NCBI GenBank assembly: GCA_019454045.1
Contig: SKCR01015060.1
Location: 24,194-88,193 of the forward strand
DNA length: 64,000 nucleotides
Direction: 5' to 3'
From: Zanthoxylum bungeanum
Taxonomy: Eukaryota; Streptophyta; Magnoliopsida; Sapindales; Rutaceae
Part shown: positions 43,747-55,225 of the stretch, piece by piece
Layout of the letters: the number at the start of each line of letters is the position of its first letter
Numbering within the stretch: position 1 is the stretch's first letter
The notes under the pieces: model-generated
Databases searched by the model: none
Told to the model about the DNA's origin: nothing
What the model saw: only the letters and a program-made list of their open reading frames with translations
Translations under genes and position numbers: made by a program

Positions 43747-45524
43747 GTCAACCACATTATCTAGATTCATTAAGATTAAGTTCCAATTATGGCTACCCCC
43801 GCCCGACAGTTATATTCATATCATGTAAGGAAATCTATTAAAGGGTTATATATCCTCAAAGAAGATCGTGGGCAATTGAGTCTAAGGTCTTAAACTTAAA
43901 ATCCCTATGTCTAGTTCATTTTAAGTTTACCTAATCAATTTTATTAATGGCCAGTTAATAAAAAGCATTAAGATTAAGACTCAATAAATAAATCTTTACA
44001 TTACCTAAACTATAGTCTAACCCCTTATAAAACCGTGATATTGAAATTCATCACAACCCTAGATAACTGACTTAGTTACGACACATAACTAGGGCTAATG
44101 AAAACTTAAAAGACATAAAGTAAAAATGCTGAAAATTAAATGCGATAAAATAAAGGCAGAAAAGTAAATGAAAATAAACTACTAAGGTAAAAGGAATTAC
44201 TTTTAATATTTACTAACTTAGATATCTCCCTTAATATAACATAATCACTTGTGAGATTAAAACCAACCGGCCATATAGGCGGTAACCTGATTAAGTCAAA
44301 TTAAGTCCAACCAGCCATAAAGGCGATAAAATTTGTCCATGAACCTACCATATAGGCGGTAAGGAAATTTAAATAGCCAACCGACCAATATAGCGGTATC
44401 CTTGTTAAGTCAAGTTTAATCCAATTTAATTTAAATAGCCAAACGACCAATATAGCGGTATCCTCATTAAGTCCAATTTTAAATAGTGAATATATTATAT
44501 TTAAAGGAGATTAATCTAAATAGTAATAGTAAAAGAATTATCTTTCACCTTGGCAGGGGGAAGTTACCTCCTCATGGCTGAATAGTAAAACTGTAAAAGG
44601 CAAAAAGTAAAAAAAATTACTATTACTATTCAAATAGTAAATGTACTATTATTACAAAATGAAATTATTATTACCATTACAAAACTGTAAATAAAAGAAA
44701 CTAGGTAGAAAACTCCCTATTTACATCAGAGAATTCAGAGAGGAATGTACATCTGAAACTGAAATTTGAAGCTCTATTTATAGGCGTGGATAGGTGTCCA
44801 GCGTCGCGACGCCGAAGGGTTCTGCGTCGCGACGCTGGCACCTTTTTACGTGGCACGCTGTGGTGCTGACTCGTGGTGAAGGCGGCTAATTGCTTCAATG
44901 ATTGTGTTGATATGGCAATGACGTGGCGCTGACGTGGCGACACGTGGCGAAAGCAATTGTCAGCATCGTAGGATTATGACACGTGGTGACACGTGGCATG
45001 ATGTGATTGGTTGATGATGACGTGGCACTTTGACTTAGTCAACTGTTGACGTGGATGATGAAGTGGCATGACACGTGGCAAAGTTGACTTGTTGACTAGC
45101 TGACGTGTCTGATGACATGACGACACGTAGGATGACACATGGCACACGTGGCGATGGCGATTGTCGGTACGTAGGATGATGACACGTGGCACAACGCATG
45201 TTAGTAGATCGGCTCTGATGGTGACACGTGGCATGGCGCACGTAAACAAAGTCAAACTTCTCAAATTCTGACCCGTTGACTGGCGCACGTTAGCATTGAC
45301 GGCGCACGCTGGGTGTCGCGACGTTGAAGGCTTGGGCGTCGCGACGCTGGTCTTTTTTTTTGCCAATTTTTCCAGTTTTGTTCCAAATCACCTCCAGAAT
45401 TCCCTGAAACTTTATTTATCTACAAAATAACACAAAACACATCAAAATATTCACAAAACTCAAGAAACTATACAAAATATTAGGTAAAATGAGTGGGAAA
45501 TAGTGATAGATTTACCACTCATCA
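43747..45524 (-). mobile_element. 5' LTR of element F, proximal part (U3-R side)
   Basis: Continuation of the F 5' LTR after Copia I. It ends at CCACTCATCA (45524), the reverse of TGATGAGTGG. TATTTATA (44775-44782) is the intact TATA box in reverse. U3 (44800-45350) has many GACACGTGG/CACGTGTC motifs and GCGTCGCGACGC palindromes (about 44800, 44826 and 45338). Without the insert the LTR is about 2.18 kb, around 140 bp longer than the 3' LTR. Most of the extra is U3 repeat sequence near 44815-44945. Confidence 0.88.
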
Positions 45525-47037
45525 GCAGCAGATGGGAAAGTCACTATGGAGCCAGAATCTTCGAGGAAGAAAAGAGGATGAGAATGCAGCAGTCATCATC
45601 AACCTCAACCTCAGAAGCTCTAGTGACGGAGAAGAACACTAGAATTGGGAGGAATAAAAGTCGAGGCCCAGGGAGATCAGACAAGAACCGGGGGAAATCA
45701 AGAACGAGAGATATTGAGTGTTATCAATGTAAGAAGAAAGTCCATATAAAGCGGATTTGCTACAAACTGGAGAACGAGAAGTCCATGAGAGATGATGACT
45801 CTAACCAAGAAATAGTTGCTACTACCACCGAGAAGACCTCCAAAGACTTCTGCATAATATATGAAGAAGATGTTGTGAATCTTGTTAGCCACGAGACCAG
45901 TTGGGTGATAGATAGTGGCGCATCCATAAACGCCACATCTCGCAGAGAATTTTTTTCATTTTACACACCAGGGGACTACGGTGGTGTAAGGATGAGGAAT
46001 GACAGACAGTCCAAAGCCGTCGGTATTGGAGACATCTGCCTTGAAACAGAGAACGGGACAAGGCTAGTGTTGAAGGGAGTCAAGCACATCCCAGACATCC
46101 GGTTAAACCTAATCTCAACAGGCAAGCTGGATGATGAAGGTTTCTGCAGCACTTTTAGTGACAGCACCTGGAAGCTCACTAAAGGATCAATGGTGGTGGC
46201 ACGAGATAAGAAAGACTCAACCATGTATTTGATGCATGCTAAGCTTTCCAATAGTAGCATAAATACAGTTGACAGCAATGAGGCAGCCGAGCTGTGGCAT
46301 AAAAAGCTCGGTCACATGAGCCAAACAGGGATGGAGATACTACGCAGGCGGAATGTTCTTCCCAAATTGAAGAAATCACACTTACGGAAGTGTGAACACT
46401 GCATGGCTGGAAAGCAGAACAGAATGTCCTTCCAGAGCTCCCCGCCTCAACGGAAACCAGAGGTACTAGATCTCATACATTCAGATGTATGTGGTCTGAT
46501 GCAGACACGAACACTCGAAGGGTCACTGTATTTTGTGACATTCATTGATGATCATTCAAGGAAGACTTGGGCATACACCTTGAAGAGAAAATATCAAATG
46601 TGGGAGTGTTCAAGGAGTTTCATGCTCTGGTGGAGAAAGAAACCGACAAGAAAACTAAGTGCATCAGAACAGACAATGGTGGAGAATACAGAGATCCGTT
46701 TGATCACTACTGCAAGAAGCAAGGAATCCGACATCAAACGACACCTCCGAAGACACCTCAGTTGAATGGCCTAGCTGAGAGGATGAACAGAACCGTGTGC
46801 GAAAGAGTCAGAAGCTTGCTGTCACAAGCCAAGCTACCGAAGACATTTTGGGGGGAGGCACTCAACACAGCAGTACATGTTTTGAACATGTCCCCAGCAG
46901 TCGCACTGAAAGGTAATGTTCCTAACCAAGCTTGGATAGGTAAAGAAGTGTCTTACGAGCACTTGCATGTATTTGGGTGCAAAGCCTTTGTACACATCCC
47001 AAATGACGAGAGATCCAAGCTTGATGCAAAGACATGA
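45525..47037 (+). pseudogene. Copia G gag end, protease and integrase (Tnt1/Tork-like)
   Basis: This begins abruptly inside gag at the LTR of F; the 5' LTR, PBS and gag front are absent. Zinc knuckle ECYQCKKKVHIKRIC is complete (CX2CX4HX4C). The protease has SWVIDSGASINATSRREFF with an intact DSG. Integrase shows LWHKKLGHMSQTGM, CEHCMAGKQNRMSF, LDLIHSDVCGLMQT, IRTDNGGEYRDPF and PQLNGLAERMNRTVCE, so the DDE residues are present. A frameshift near 46600 and the stop at 47035 break it. Motifs and the short LTR resemble tobacco Tnt1-94 and other Tork-lineage elements. Confidence 0.9.
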
Positions 47038-48960
47038 CATTGTCTTTATTGGCTATGGTCAGGATGATTTCGGCTACAAACTCTATGATCATGTGGAGAA
47101 GAAGATTGTCAGAAGCCGAGACGTTGTCTTTGTTGAAGACCAGACCATAGAAGATATCAAAAAGGAGATGAAGACAATGCCCCAGAAATACATAGATGTG
47201 AATCCAGAACCTCACACACCGATGCCAGTACGAGTTGAAGATGAGGTTCCCAGACATGAGGGTACAGGTGATGAAGCTCCCAGAAATGATGATCATGATC
47301 AACCACCAGTACAAGAAGCTGCACCAACAGTTCCACAGAGAAAGTCTGACAGAGAGAAGTGACCTTGAACCAGATACTCTACATATGAGTATGTGTTGCT
47401 TAATGACGAGGGAGAACTCGAGAGCTACAAAGAGGCTGTGGAAACAGAGAATAGAGAAAAGTGGGAAGAAGCCATGCAAGATGAAATGAAATCGCTGCAT
47501 GAAAATCACACTTTTGAGTTCGTGAACTTGCCAAAAGGCAAACAAGCTTTGAAGAATAAATGGGGTGTACAAGGTGAAGCAACATGAGCATACTTCAAAA
47601 CCCCGATACAAAGCCAGACTAGTCGTCAATGGATTCAATCAGAGGAAAGGCATTGACTTCGATGAAATCTTCTCTCCAGTTGTGAAGATGTCATCCATCA
47701 GAGTTGTACTCAGCTTAGCAACAAGCCTTGATTTATAGATAGAGCAGATGGATGTCAAGACCGCATTTCTTCACGGAGATCTGGAAAAAGAAATTTACAT
47801 GGAGCAACCAGAAGACTTCAGAGTCAGCGGGAAAGAGGACTATGTGTGCGACTCAGGAAAAACCTCTAATATTTGAAACAGGCACCGAGACAGTGGTACA
47901 TGAAATTGGAGTGAGTTATGGGGGAGCAGTGATACAAGAATACCATTTCAGACCATTGTGTTTTCGTTCAGAAGTTTTCTGACGATGACTTTATCATCTT
48001 ACTGTTATATGTAGATGATATGTTGATAGTTGGCCGGAATCAATCGAGGATTGATAATTTGAAGCAGTAACTGAGTAAGTCTTTTGAGATGAAAGACTTG
48101 GGGCCAGCTAAGCAGATTCTTGGCATCAGGATCGGCCGTGATCGGAAAGCCAAGAAGTTATAATTGTCACAGGAGGAGTACTTCGAGAAGGTACTTCAGA
48201 GATTCCAGATGGACAAGGCCAAAGCGGTTAGCACTCCTCTTGCTAGCCATTTTAGATTGAGTACGCAACAGAGTCCCTCTACTGAGACAAAGAATGAGGA
48301 AATGAAACAGGTTCCATAGACCTCAGCAGTGTGAAGTTTTATGTATGTCATGGTGTGCACGATGCCAGATTTGGCACACGCAGTTGGATTGATCAGCCGA
48401 TTTATGTCAAACCCAGGAAAAGAACACTGAAACGCTGTCAAATGGATTATGCGGTATCTTCGAGGCACTTCCAAGATGAGGTTATGTTTTGGAAGCAGCG
48501 ACAAGCCAGTTTTGATAGGCTACACCGATTCAGATATGGCAGGAGATGTGGATACCCGAAAGTCTACTTCGGGGTATCTGATTAATCTCTCAGGAGAAGT
48601 TGTGGCATGACAGTCTAGGTTGCAGAGATGTGTTGCACTTTCTACAACAGAGGCAGAATTCATTGCAATGACAGAAGCTTGCAAGGAATTGTTGTGGATG
48701 AAGACATTCGTCCAAGAATTGGGTTTCAAGTAGGAGAAGTACATTTTGTACTGCGATAGCCAGAGTGCTATCTACCTCGGAAAAAATTCGACATTTCATT
48801 CGAGGTCAAAACATATCGATGTGAGGTATCACTGGATACAGGACGTCCTGAGCTCAAGGCCGATACAACTCAGGAAAATTCACACTGACGACAACGTGCC
48901 GATATGTTCACGAAGGTCTTACCGAAGGAAAAGCTTGAAATCTGTCGTGCCATAGCCGGG
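47038..48960 (+). pseudogene. Copia G reverse transcriptase and RNase H (degenerate)
   Basis: RT blocks in order: [42 protein letters not shown], a broken MDVKTAFLHGDL stretch near 47750, YLKQAPRQWYMK near 47880, LLLYVDDMLIVGRN with intact YVDD (about 48007), SFEMKDLGPAKQILGI. RNase H follows with GYTDSDMAGDVDTRKSTSGYL, STTEAEFIAMTEA, LYCDSQSAIYLGKN and HSRSKHIDVRYH. At least ten stops and frame changes interrupt it, so this copy is far older than Copia I. Confidence 0.88.
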
Positions 48961-49143
48961 ATGACAAAACTCTCCACATAGTCAGAGTGGGGAGATTCAG
49001 AGAACTACGATTGGCTTGATCCCAACTCAGGGTACGTAGGCAGTCATACAGATGCAGCCAGTGGAGGATCATTTGGAGGATCCGGATTTGGATGATTGAT
49101 GGTCGGCTCAGATTTTGGGGAAATCTTCACCGAGAGGGAGATT

Positions 49144-49470
49144 TGTTGAAGCCAGCAGTATGCATGCCACCCATGCAAAAGAGAAAAGGCAAATGAAGAC
49201 AGATGCAGAAACGGTGCACCTGCATGACAGAGTGTAGAAGAGTGGCTGGTGCAACTGCCAAAACGTGTGGCACTCTAGCACATGTTTTTGACAGTATAAA
49301 AGGAGCTCAAAATCATAGAGTTAGACATCCCATAAATCCCAAATTGAGTGAATGTGTAGAGAGTAAAGTTGTGAGAGTTTTTTGTAAAGCTTGGCTTTGT
49401 AATTCTTTTGTTCGTATAATAAAAGAAGAATTTTCTCTCAATCATCTCTATTCGTGTTAGTTTAAACACA
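49144..49470 (+). mobile_element. 3' LTR of Copia G
   Basis: A short LTR (about 327 bp) that follows the purine tract GAGAGGGAGATT. It begins TGTTGAAGCC and ends near TTTAAACACA; the end could be three bases later. TATA box TATAAAAG is at 49295-49302, and AATAAAAG near 49417 is a plausible poly(A) signal. Size and architecture fit Tnt1-like elements. No target duplication can be tested since the 5' LTR is missing. Confidence 0.8.
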
Positions 49471-49473
49471 ACA

Positions 49474-50940
49474 AGTTTGAATTCAGTGAATGCGTTTCTG
49501 ATAAGAAAACTGGAATAAATGAACACTAAGAAGATATTGGATAATTTTATAAAATATATGGACTAACAAGTAATTGACTCAAATTATTACGATTAAATGG
49601 GTATTTATCCATAAAACATATTCAGATTAATGGATATTTTCACTCGAAAATTTGATCGAATAAAATATTTAATGTCAAAAATCGATTTCAAAGATAAAAA
49701 TATTTAATTTATTGCAGAATTTGATCAATTTCTTTGCATATGAAAAGTCGCCTTAAAACTGATTAATGGTTAAACAGTAAAGAAGTTGTAGGATTTAAAG
49801 TTTGTTTGTGGATTTAAAATTTTTAATGAAACAAATAATATATAAAGAACAATGAGTTGTATTGGATTACAAATTATTCCACATATTAAAAATAAAAGAG
49901 CCGATATGGTTGTCAAATGTCCCTATTTCAGAAACACAAAAGGTTGGTTAACTTCATGGATCAAGATACTTTACCCGTATGATACTTAATTCTAAAACCC
50001 AGTAATAATTCTTATTAATTAATCAATAAAATTGGAAAATCAATCCTCAATAATTTTGTATCATATTTTAGGAAGAGAGCATTCCTTTGGAAGATTGTTC
50101 TGAAATCTGTGATTATCTTGGTAATAATCATAAATCAAGTAATAATTTCTGACCCATTTGAACAATCTTCTTTGAAAAGGAGTTAAAAGTGGTGGATTTA
50201 TTTGGATTCCACAAATTTGTAGAGCTTGCTGCCCTACAAAATCTTGGGTTCCCATTCCAAATTAACACAAGCATTATTTGTAATTTCTGAATGAAGCTAT
50301 GAAGGGACAATATGACCAATCAATTAATATGACTTGGAAACCAAGTTACAAAAAATCGCTGGTTGAAACAAAACAGAAGCTTAAGAAATTTGAAGACAAT
50401 AAGCACTCATAAAACCAATGAATGCAATGAATTTTAGGGTATTGGTCATGGCTTTGGTTCACAAAATGGTAGGATGATAGTTGAGTTAGTAGCTAGCTAT
50501 ATAATATCTATTGCAGCATATAGGACTTGAATAAATATATTTGGGATAATATGTAAAGTTTTTTTTTTATTAAGCAAGAATGACTTTAAAGGGAAGTGAA
50601 AACAAAATAAAAAATTACTAGTTTTATTCCTATAAAAAGATAGATACACAAAAAAATCGAATAAAATATTAAAAAATTAATAAAAAATAATTATCTATTT
50701 TTTAATTAAATTTTATTTATTTTTAATGTGTATACTATTTTTTATATACTTATCATTACTCATTCGTTGACGTGTGCGCTCCATCTCTCTTGGTCAAAGA
50801 TGATATAAGCCAACTTTGACCAAGAAAATTAAGCATGCATTCTTGAATTATACTAATAAAATAATATTTAATTATCTTTATAAATACTTTAAATTTATAA
50901 AATAATTTTTTAGTACTTAAATTTAATTCACACCAAATTT
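49474..50940. other. Intergenic DNA, no gene recognised
   Basis: AT-rich sequence with no convincing coding frame, RNA gene or element ends. Near 50780-50825 there are TTGACGTGTGCG and paired TTGGTCAAAG / CTTTGACCAAG segments (W-box-like cores in opposite orientation), perhaps part of the promoter of the next gene. Confidence 0.6.
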
Positions 50941-50946
50941 GATTTG

Positions 50947-50954
50947 ATATAAAA
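50947..50954 (+). promoter_or_regulatory. Candidate TATA box of the Glu-rich membrane protein gene
   Basis: ATATAAAA lies about 30-40 bases before a leader-like stretch that starts near 50983. A pyrimidine tract (CT)n follows at 51110-51143, a common plant 5'UTR feature. Confidence 0.45.
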
Positions 50955-50984
50955 TTTAATACCAATACAATATAATTCAATATT

Positions 50985-53960
50985 GTGGAGCATCCGTCTT
51001 ATCTATGTAAGTAGATCCGGGGAACCACAGTCAAAGAGAGAGAAACAGAAAGAAGAAACTGTAACTGTGCAATTAATTACAATCAGTCCCCCGAACCGAA
51101 CGGGCCTATCTCTCACTCCACTCTCTCTCTCTCTCTCCCCCTCAAAGAAGAATCCTCTTCGACACTTCAGCTGTCTTCAGGTACTTCCTCACAAGCTTCA
51201 CTTTCTCTTTCACTTTTGTTTTTGTTTTTGTTTTTGTTTTTGTAATTAAAATCAACTAATTCGGCATATGGGTGTGGGATTTTGAATTTCAAGAAGGGAT
51301 TTTTGTTGGAAATTTTTTGGATTTGATTTTGGGTATGATCATGCTGTTCTAGGGTTTCCATTAGGATTTATAATTTATATCATTTCCATTATGCTTCTTT
51401 GGGTAGTTTTTTTTTTTTAAAAAAAAAAATGGAGAATTTATTTCTGAAGAAACAATGCTTAATTGTTTCCTTTTATCTCTCCCCCTAATAAAACTAATTA
51501 ATACATTTTTAGTGAATTAGCTGTGAGATTGAGATTATTGCTTTTATAGTTATAAGCAAATTGTGTGTGTAGACTATTGTTGATCGCTTTAAAATTTGAA
51601 AAACAGATTAGGAATGAGGACCCGAAGGTAGGATGTTAGGCTTGGACACTTTGTTCTTTATCGAATGACAAATGTTTAGCCGGGTGTTTTACTGTCAGGC
51701 GTTTTCTTTATACCGGGATGCTTTTAAAAGTTTAGTATAAATTTATTTGTTTTTGACGACTCTGAATGGTTTAGTATAACTAAATCAATCAGAAAATAGG
51801 GCATGGTTAAAATTTTATGTCCTTTTGACGATTATGCTTCTCAATTTAATTTGTTGCGTTACTTTGCTTTTTCTAATGAAAGTGCTCTTTTGACTAGCCT
51901 GATAATTCTAATAAGATCAGTTGATATGGTCAATTGAATGAAGCTTTAGAAATTAATCAATTTTTGGTTCAGATTGTGCCTAACGAGAAACTTATCTTTC
52001 AAAGTTCGTGGAAGTTAGCTTGAAATTGAATTTTTATTTCCTTTTTTGAGATTCGTCACTGGATGCTCGAATGGTGAGTAATATTGTTTTAATTTAGGTA
52101 GTGCGTGAGTAGATAGGAGAAGGGGATTTAGGAAAGTACATCATGATCAAGCGGGTACCAAGTAGAAACCAAAGATCCAAAGGCATCAGGTTGAAACATG
52201 TTTTGCAGATTTGTCTGTTGTTTGGTGTTTGCTTCTGGTTAATCTATCAAGTCAAGCACTCCCATGATAAGAAGAAGGAATTTGATGATAAAGATGCGAA
52301 AGTCTTGATCAAAGCCCGCAGTGATGATGAGATTTTGAAATTAGGGAGGAAGGATCTTCCCCAAGTGCGGGAAGCAGCTAAGAATGAGAGACACGAGGAT
52401 GAAGAGGAGGATGCAGTCGAGGAGGAAGAAAATAAACATGAAGAAGAAGAAAAGAAGGTAAGAGAGCGTGAAGAAAAAGAAAGAGATGATGTAGAGGGCC
52501 AAGAAGAAGCAAACAAGCACGATGAAGAAGAAGGACACGAAGATGGAGAGAACAAGCATGAAGATGAGGAGCAAGAAGAAGAAAACAAGAATGAAGAGGA
52601 GCCAGAAGAGGCAAGCAGCAAGCATGAAGAAGATGAGCAAGAAGAAGAAAGTAGGAATGAAGAGACGGAAGATGAGAGGAAAGAAGGTGGCGACGATGAG
52701 CTGGATGAACGAGATCAAGAAAGAACAGAAGGTAAAGCTGATCATGAGGATGAATTTATTGATGAAGAGAAAGAGAGGGAAGGAGAGGGTGATGATAGAG
52801 AGATCGAAGGAAATGATGGCGAAGAGAAAAACGGTCAAGTAGAAAACGAGAATTCATTAGATGGTCATGATCATAAGGGAGTCGATAGGAATACTCACGT
52901 GGCACGAGAAGAACACTACACAGCAGATGATGCTTCCAGTGCAGTGTCACATGATAACCAAATTATAATGTCCGAGACTGAGAAAACAACTTCTGAGAAC
53001 TCAAATAAGAACTTTGAAAGAAGTGTCTTAGAAGAGGAGAATAAATCAAATACCACCGATGAGATCAGTGGAAATCAGAAGCGTATGGAGTTAAAATTGG
53101 GAGAAAGTGAAATGGCTGAAAGTGGTAGTACATCGAATGCATCAACCACAGAAGAAAAGAATCCTGGGGCTGGATCAAACAACTCTCAGGAGCACCCGCC
53201 TTTAACTGCAAACAATACCTCAACTGAAGAAGGTACAGGAATAAGGAACGCCTCAACGGGATTGAGTACCGAATTGACTGGTTCTTCTCTGCCGAATGGA
53301 ACTGAGACTAAGCTGCATGCCAATCCAACTCCAGCTCAAAATGTGACATTAGATGGTGCAACTAACAGAGAATCTACCGACCTGCAAACCACTAGATTGG
53401 AACAGACCAATAACTCTGACGCAGCCTCTGATGGCAGTCAATTTGATTCTAATACCATTATTTCCACAAAAACCGTGGATGCAGATGGAGGCACAGGAGA
53501 TTCCTTTAATAATTCATCGCCTGCACTATCAGAAACATTCATAAAGTTAAATGCAACAGCAGACAGAGAAGTCAATTCTCTGTCTTCATATTCGATGGAG
53601 ACTGCCGATACAACTCAGAATGAAACATCAAATAGCAAGAGTGAATTAGGTGGAACAATCGAAAACTCAGATCCTTCCACAACTGTAGGGACTCTGGTTG
53701 CAAATAGTGACAGTGAATCAGGCGAAACAAATGAAAATTTAGACTCTACGAATGAGATTGTGGAGGCAGCCAAAGATGACCTCATCGATTCTTCCGATTC
53801 CTCTATTCTCCAAGATGAAAAAGAATCTCGGATATATCTTGGCTCATTGCCTGATATTAGAGCAGAGGTGGCTAACAGAGAAAAAGCTGCAGCAGAATAG
53901 AAACTCCGTTGAAATTGCAATTTTCTTACATGGTTTTGAGATAGCAGCAGGTAAGGTTTA
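50985..53960 (+). other. Transcription unit of the Glu-rich membrane protein (exons inferred)
   Basis: Inferred mRNA: non-coding exon 1 from about 50985 to 51180, ending GTCTTCAG before GTACTTCC; intron 51181-52097, ending AATTTAG; exon 2 from 52098 with the whole coding sequence. A (TTTTTG)n run at 51217-51243 lies at the intron start. After the stop, GCAGCAG-GTAAGG at about 53950 and CTTCCAG near 54059 could be an additional 3'UTR intron. Exon limits are predictions from splice-site sequence only. Confidence 0.5.
52143..53900 (+). CDS. Membrane-anchored Glu-rich protein of unknown function
   Basis: An intact 585-residue frame with no introns. A basic N-terminus (IKRVPSRNQRSKGIRLKH) precedes one hydrophobic segment at residues 23-39 (VLQICLLFGVCFWLIYQ), so it is probably a signal-anchor protein. 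Residues 50-75 (DEILKLGRKDLPQV) look conserved-domain-like. Residues 80-240 are Glu/Asp/Lys-rich with short repeats such as EEENKHEEEE and are likely coiled coil or disordered. Residues 250-560 are Ser/Thr/Asn-rich with many N-x-S/T sites, as in a lumenal or extracellular glycosylated region. The C-terminus LPDIRAEVANREKAAAE is again less biased. It resembles plant proteins annotated only as uncharacterised or myb-like protein X; I know of no defined function. The start is the first ATG of exon 2. Confidence 0.85.
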   Translation: MIKRVPSRNQRSKGIRLKHVLQICLLFGVCFWLIYQVKHSHDKKKEFDDKDAKVLIKARSDDEILKLGRKDLPQVREAAKNERHEDEEEDAVEEEENKHEEEEKKVREREEKERDDVEGQEEANKHDEEEGHEDGENKHEDEEQEEENKNEEEPEEASSKHEEDEQEEESRNEETEDERKEGGDDELDERDQERTEGKADHEDEFIDEEKEREGEGDDREIEGNDGEEKNGQVENENSLDGHDHKGVDRNTHVAREEHYTADDASSAVSHDNQIIMSETEKTTSENSNKNFERSVLEEENKSNTTDEISGNQKRMELKLGESEMAESGSTSNASTTEEKNPGAGSNNSQEHPPLTANNTSTEEGTGIRNASTGLSTELTGSSLPNGTETKLHANPTPAQNVTLDGATNRESTDLQTTRLEQTNNSDAASDGSQFDSNTIISTKTVDADGGTGDSFNNSSPALSETFIKLNATADREVNSLSSYSMETADTTQNETSNSKSELGGTIENSDPSTTVGTLVANSDSESGETNENLDSTNEIVEAAKDDLIDSSDSSILQDEKESRIYLGSLPDIRAEVANREKAAAE

Positions 53961-55190
53961 TCAAGTTTCTTAAATGTAGGCAGGGTTATATTATGATCAG
54001 TTTTAATTTGTACAATTTATGTCGACTTTCTATGATTACTTTTTGGTTTCTGCTTCCAGTTCTATGTAGCCTGTTATAGTTTTTATCACTAGCATATATT
54101 CTAGAAGTGATGCTCCAGTTACTGAAACATGGTCGTGGATCTCGGATGCTAGTTGGTCTCATTATGCTCATTATCCAATAAGGAAATCCCAAACTTGAAA
54201 CTTCTGTATCATGTTTGTGTGAATTGTGTGGAGCATAGTTGTTTGATTTGTTTCATTTGATGTACATAGATTTACTGCAACCCAGCTATGAAATCTTATT
54301 AAGGTTGCATGTTTTCATATTTTTTTTTTTTTTCCTAATGAATATTACATCTATGTAGTTTAGCTCTAAATGGATTTGAGGGATTTATGTTTAATCGGAA
54401 ATAATTGAGAATTAATCAAGAAGTAATCGGAAATAATTGAGAATTAATCGGGAATGATAAAATTGACTGAGAACAAGAAGCTTGCAATACATTATCATTG
54501 GATTTTTTCTACAAGCAAGAGTTGTTCTATGAAAATTGCCAATTTTTAGGGGCTATTTATTAACTTCGCTAACTTATGATGAAATTATAATGCTACTTAA
54601 CTATGGTTTTTTAATATATTAATAAGAAACTTCAAATACTTTGAGAAAATATTTGTGGACTCTATATGCACTGCCTGAATATAGCTGAGTACCAACAAAT
54701 TTTTTAATCTTTCACATATCATCTCTTAAAGATCATTAAATAAATTTTTTTTTTAAATGAAAATGAACAAAAAAAAATGAGCACAATTTTTTATTCTAAT
54801 ATCATAAAATAAGGTTTTTTATCCTATTATCAATCCTTTTATTTCTTCGTTATCCAATCCAAAATCAAAGTGTTATTTTACTCGAAATATGAACCTTTTG
54901 CCACCCTGTATCCATTATTTGGATTGCTGTAAACATGTCCACAACATAGGATTCTCATTTTCAAATTTCAGAACCCCATAAAAATACAAACCCCTACATA
55001 GGAAATGCCAATAAAATATTTAAATAAACACACAAAATATAAAATATAAAATTTGAAAATTGAAAATGCCTGCTCACTGCTGTTTAATTTCTCACTGTAC
55101 AAAAAATAATCAAATGTAATTACATATCCAGCTCAAAAACTGCTGTCCATTTATCCGCCAAAAGAATAGTCCAACTCACTCATTTAATTA
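53961..55190. other. 3' flank and intergenic DNA
   Basis: Contains the probable 3'UTR of the upstream gene (to about 54340), a 33-bp tandem duplication at 54392-54460, poly-T and poly-A runs, and the likely 3'UTR of the convergent DUF1005 gene. No further gene is seen. Confidence 0.6.
54392..54460. repeat. 33-bp tandem duplication
   Basis: Two near-identical units of AATCGGAAATAATTGAGAAT followed by TAATC. No function is suggested. Confidence 0.85.
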
Positions 55191-55225
55191 AAAAAAAAAA
55201 AGCCAAAACGACAAATGCTTCCACG

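Noticed and set aside
52247..52838. Ser/Leu/Phe-rich frames opposite the Glu-rich protein
   Set aside because: They are antisense readings of GAA/GAG-rich codons.
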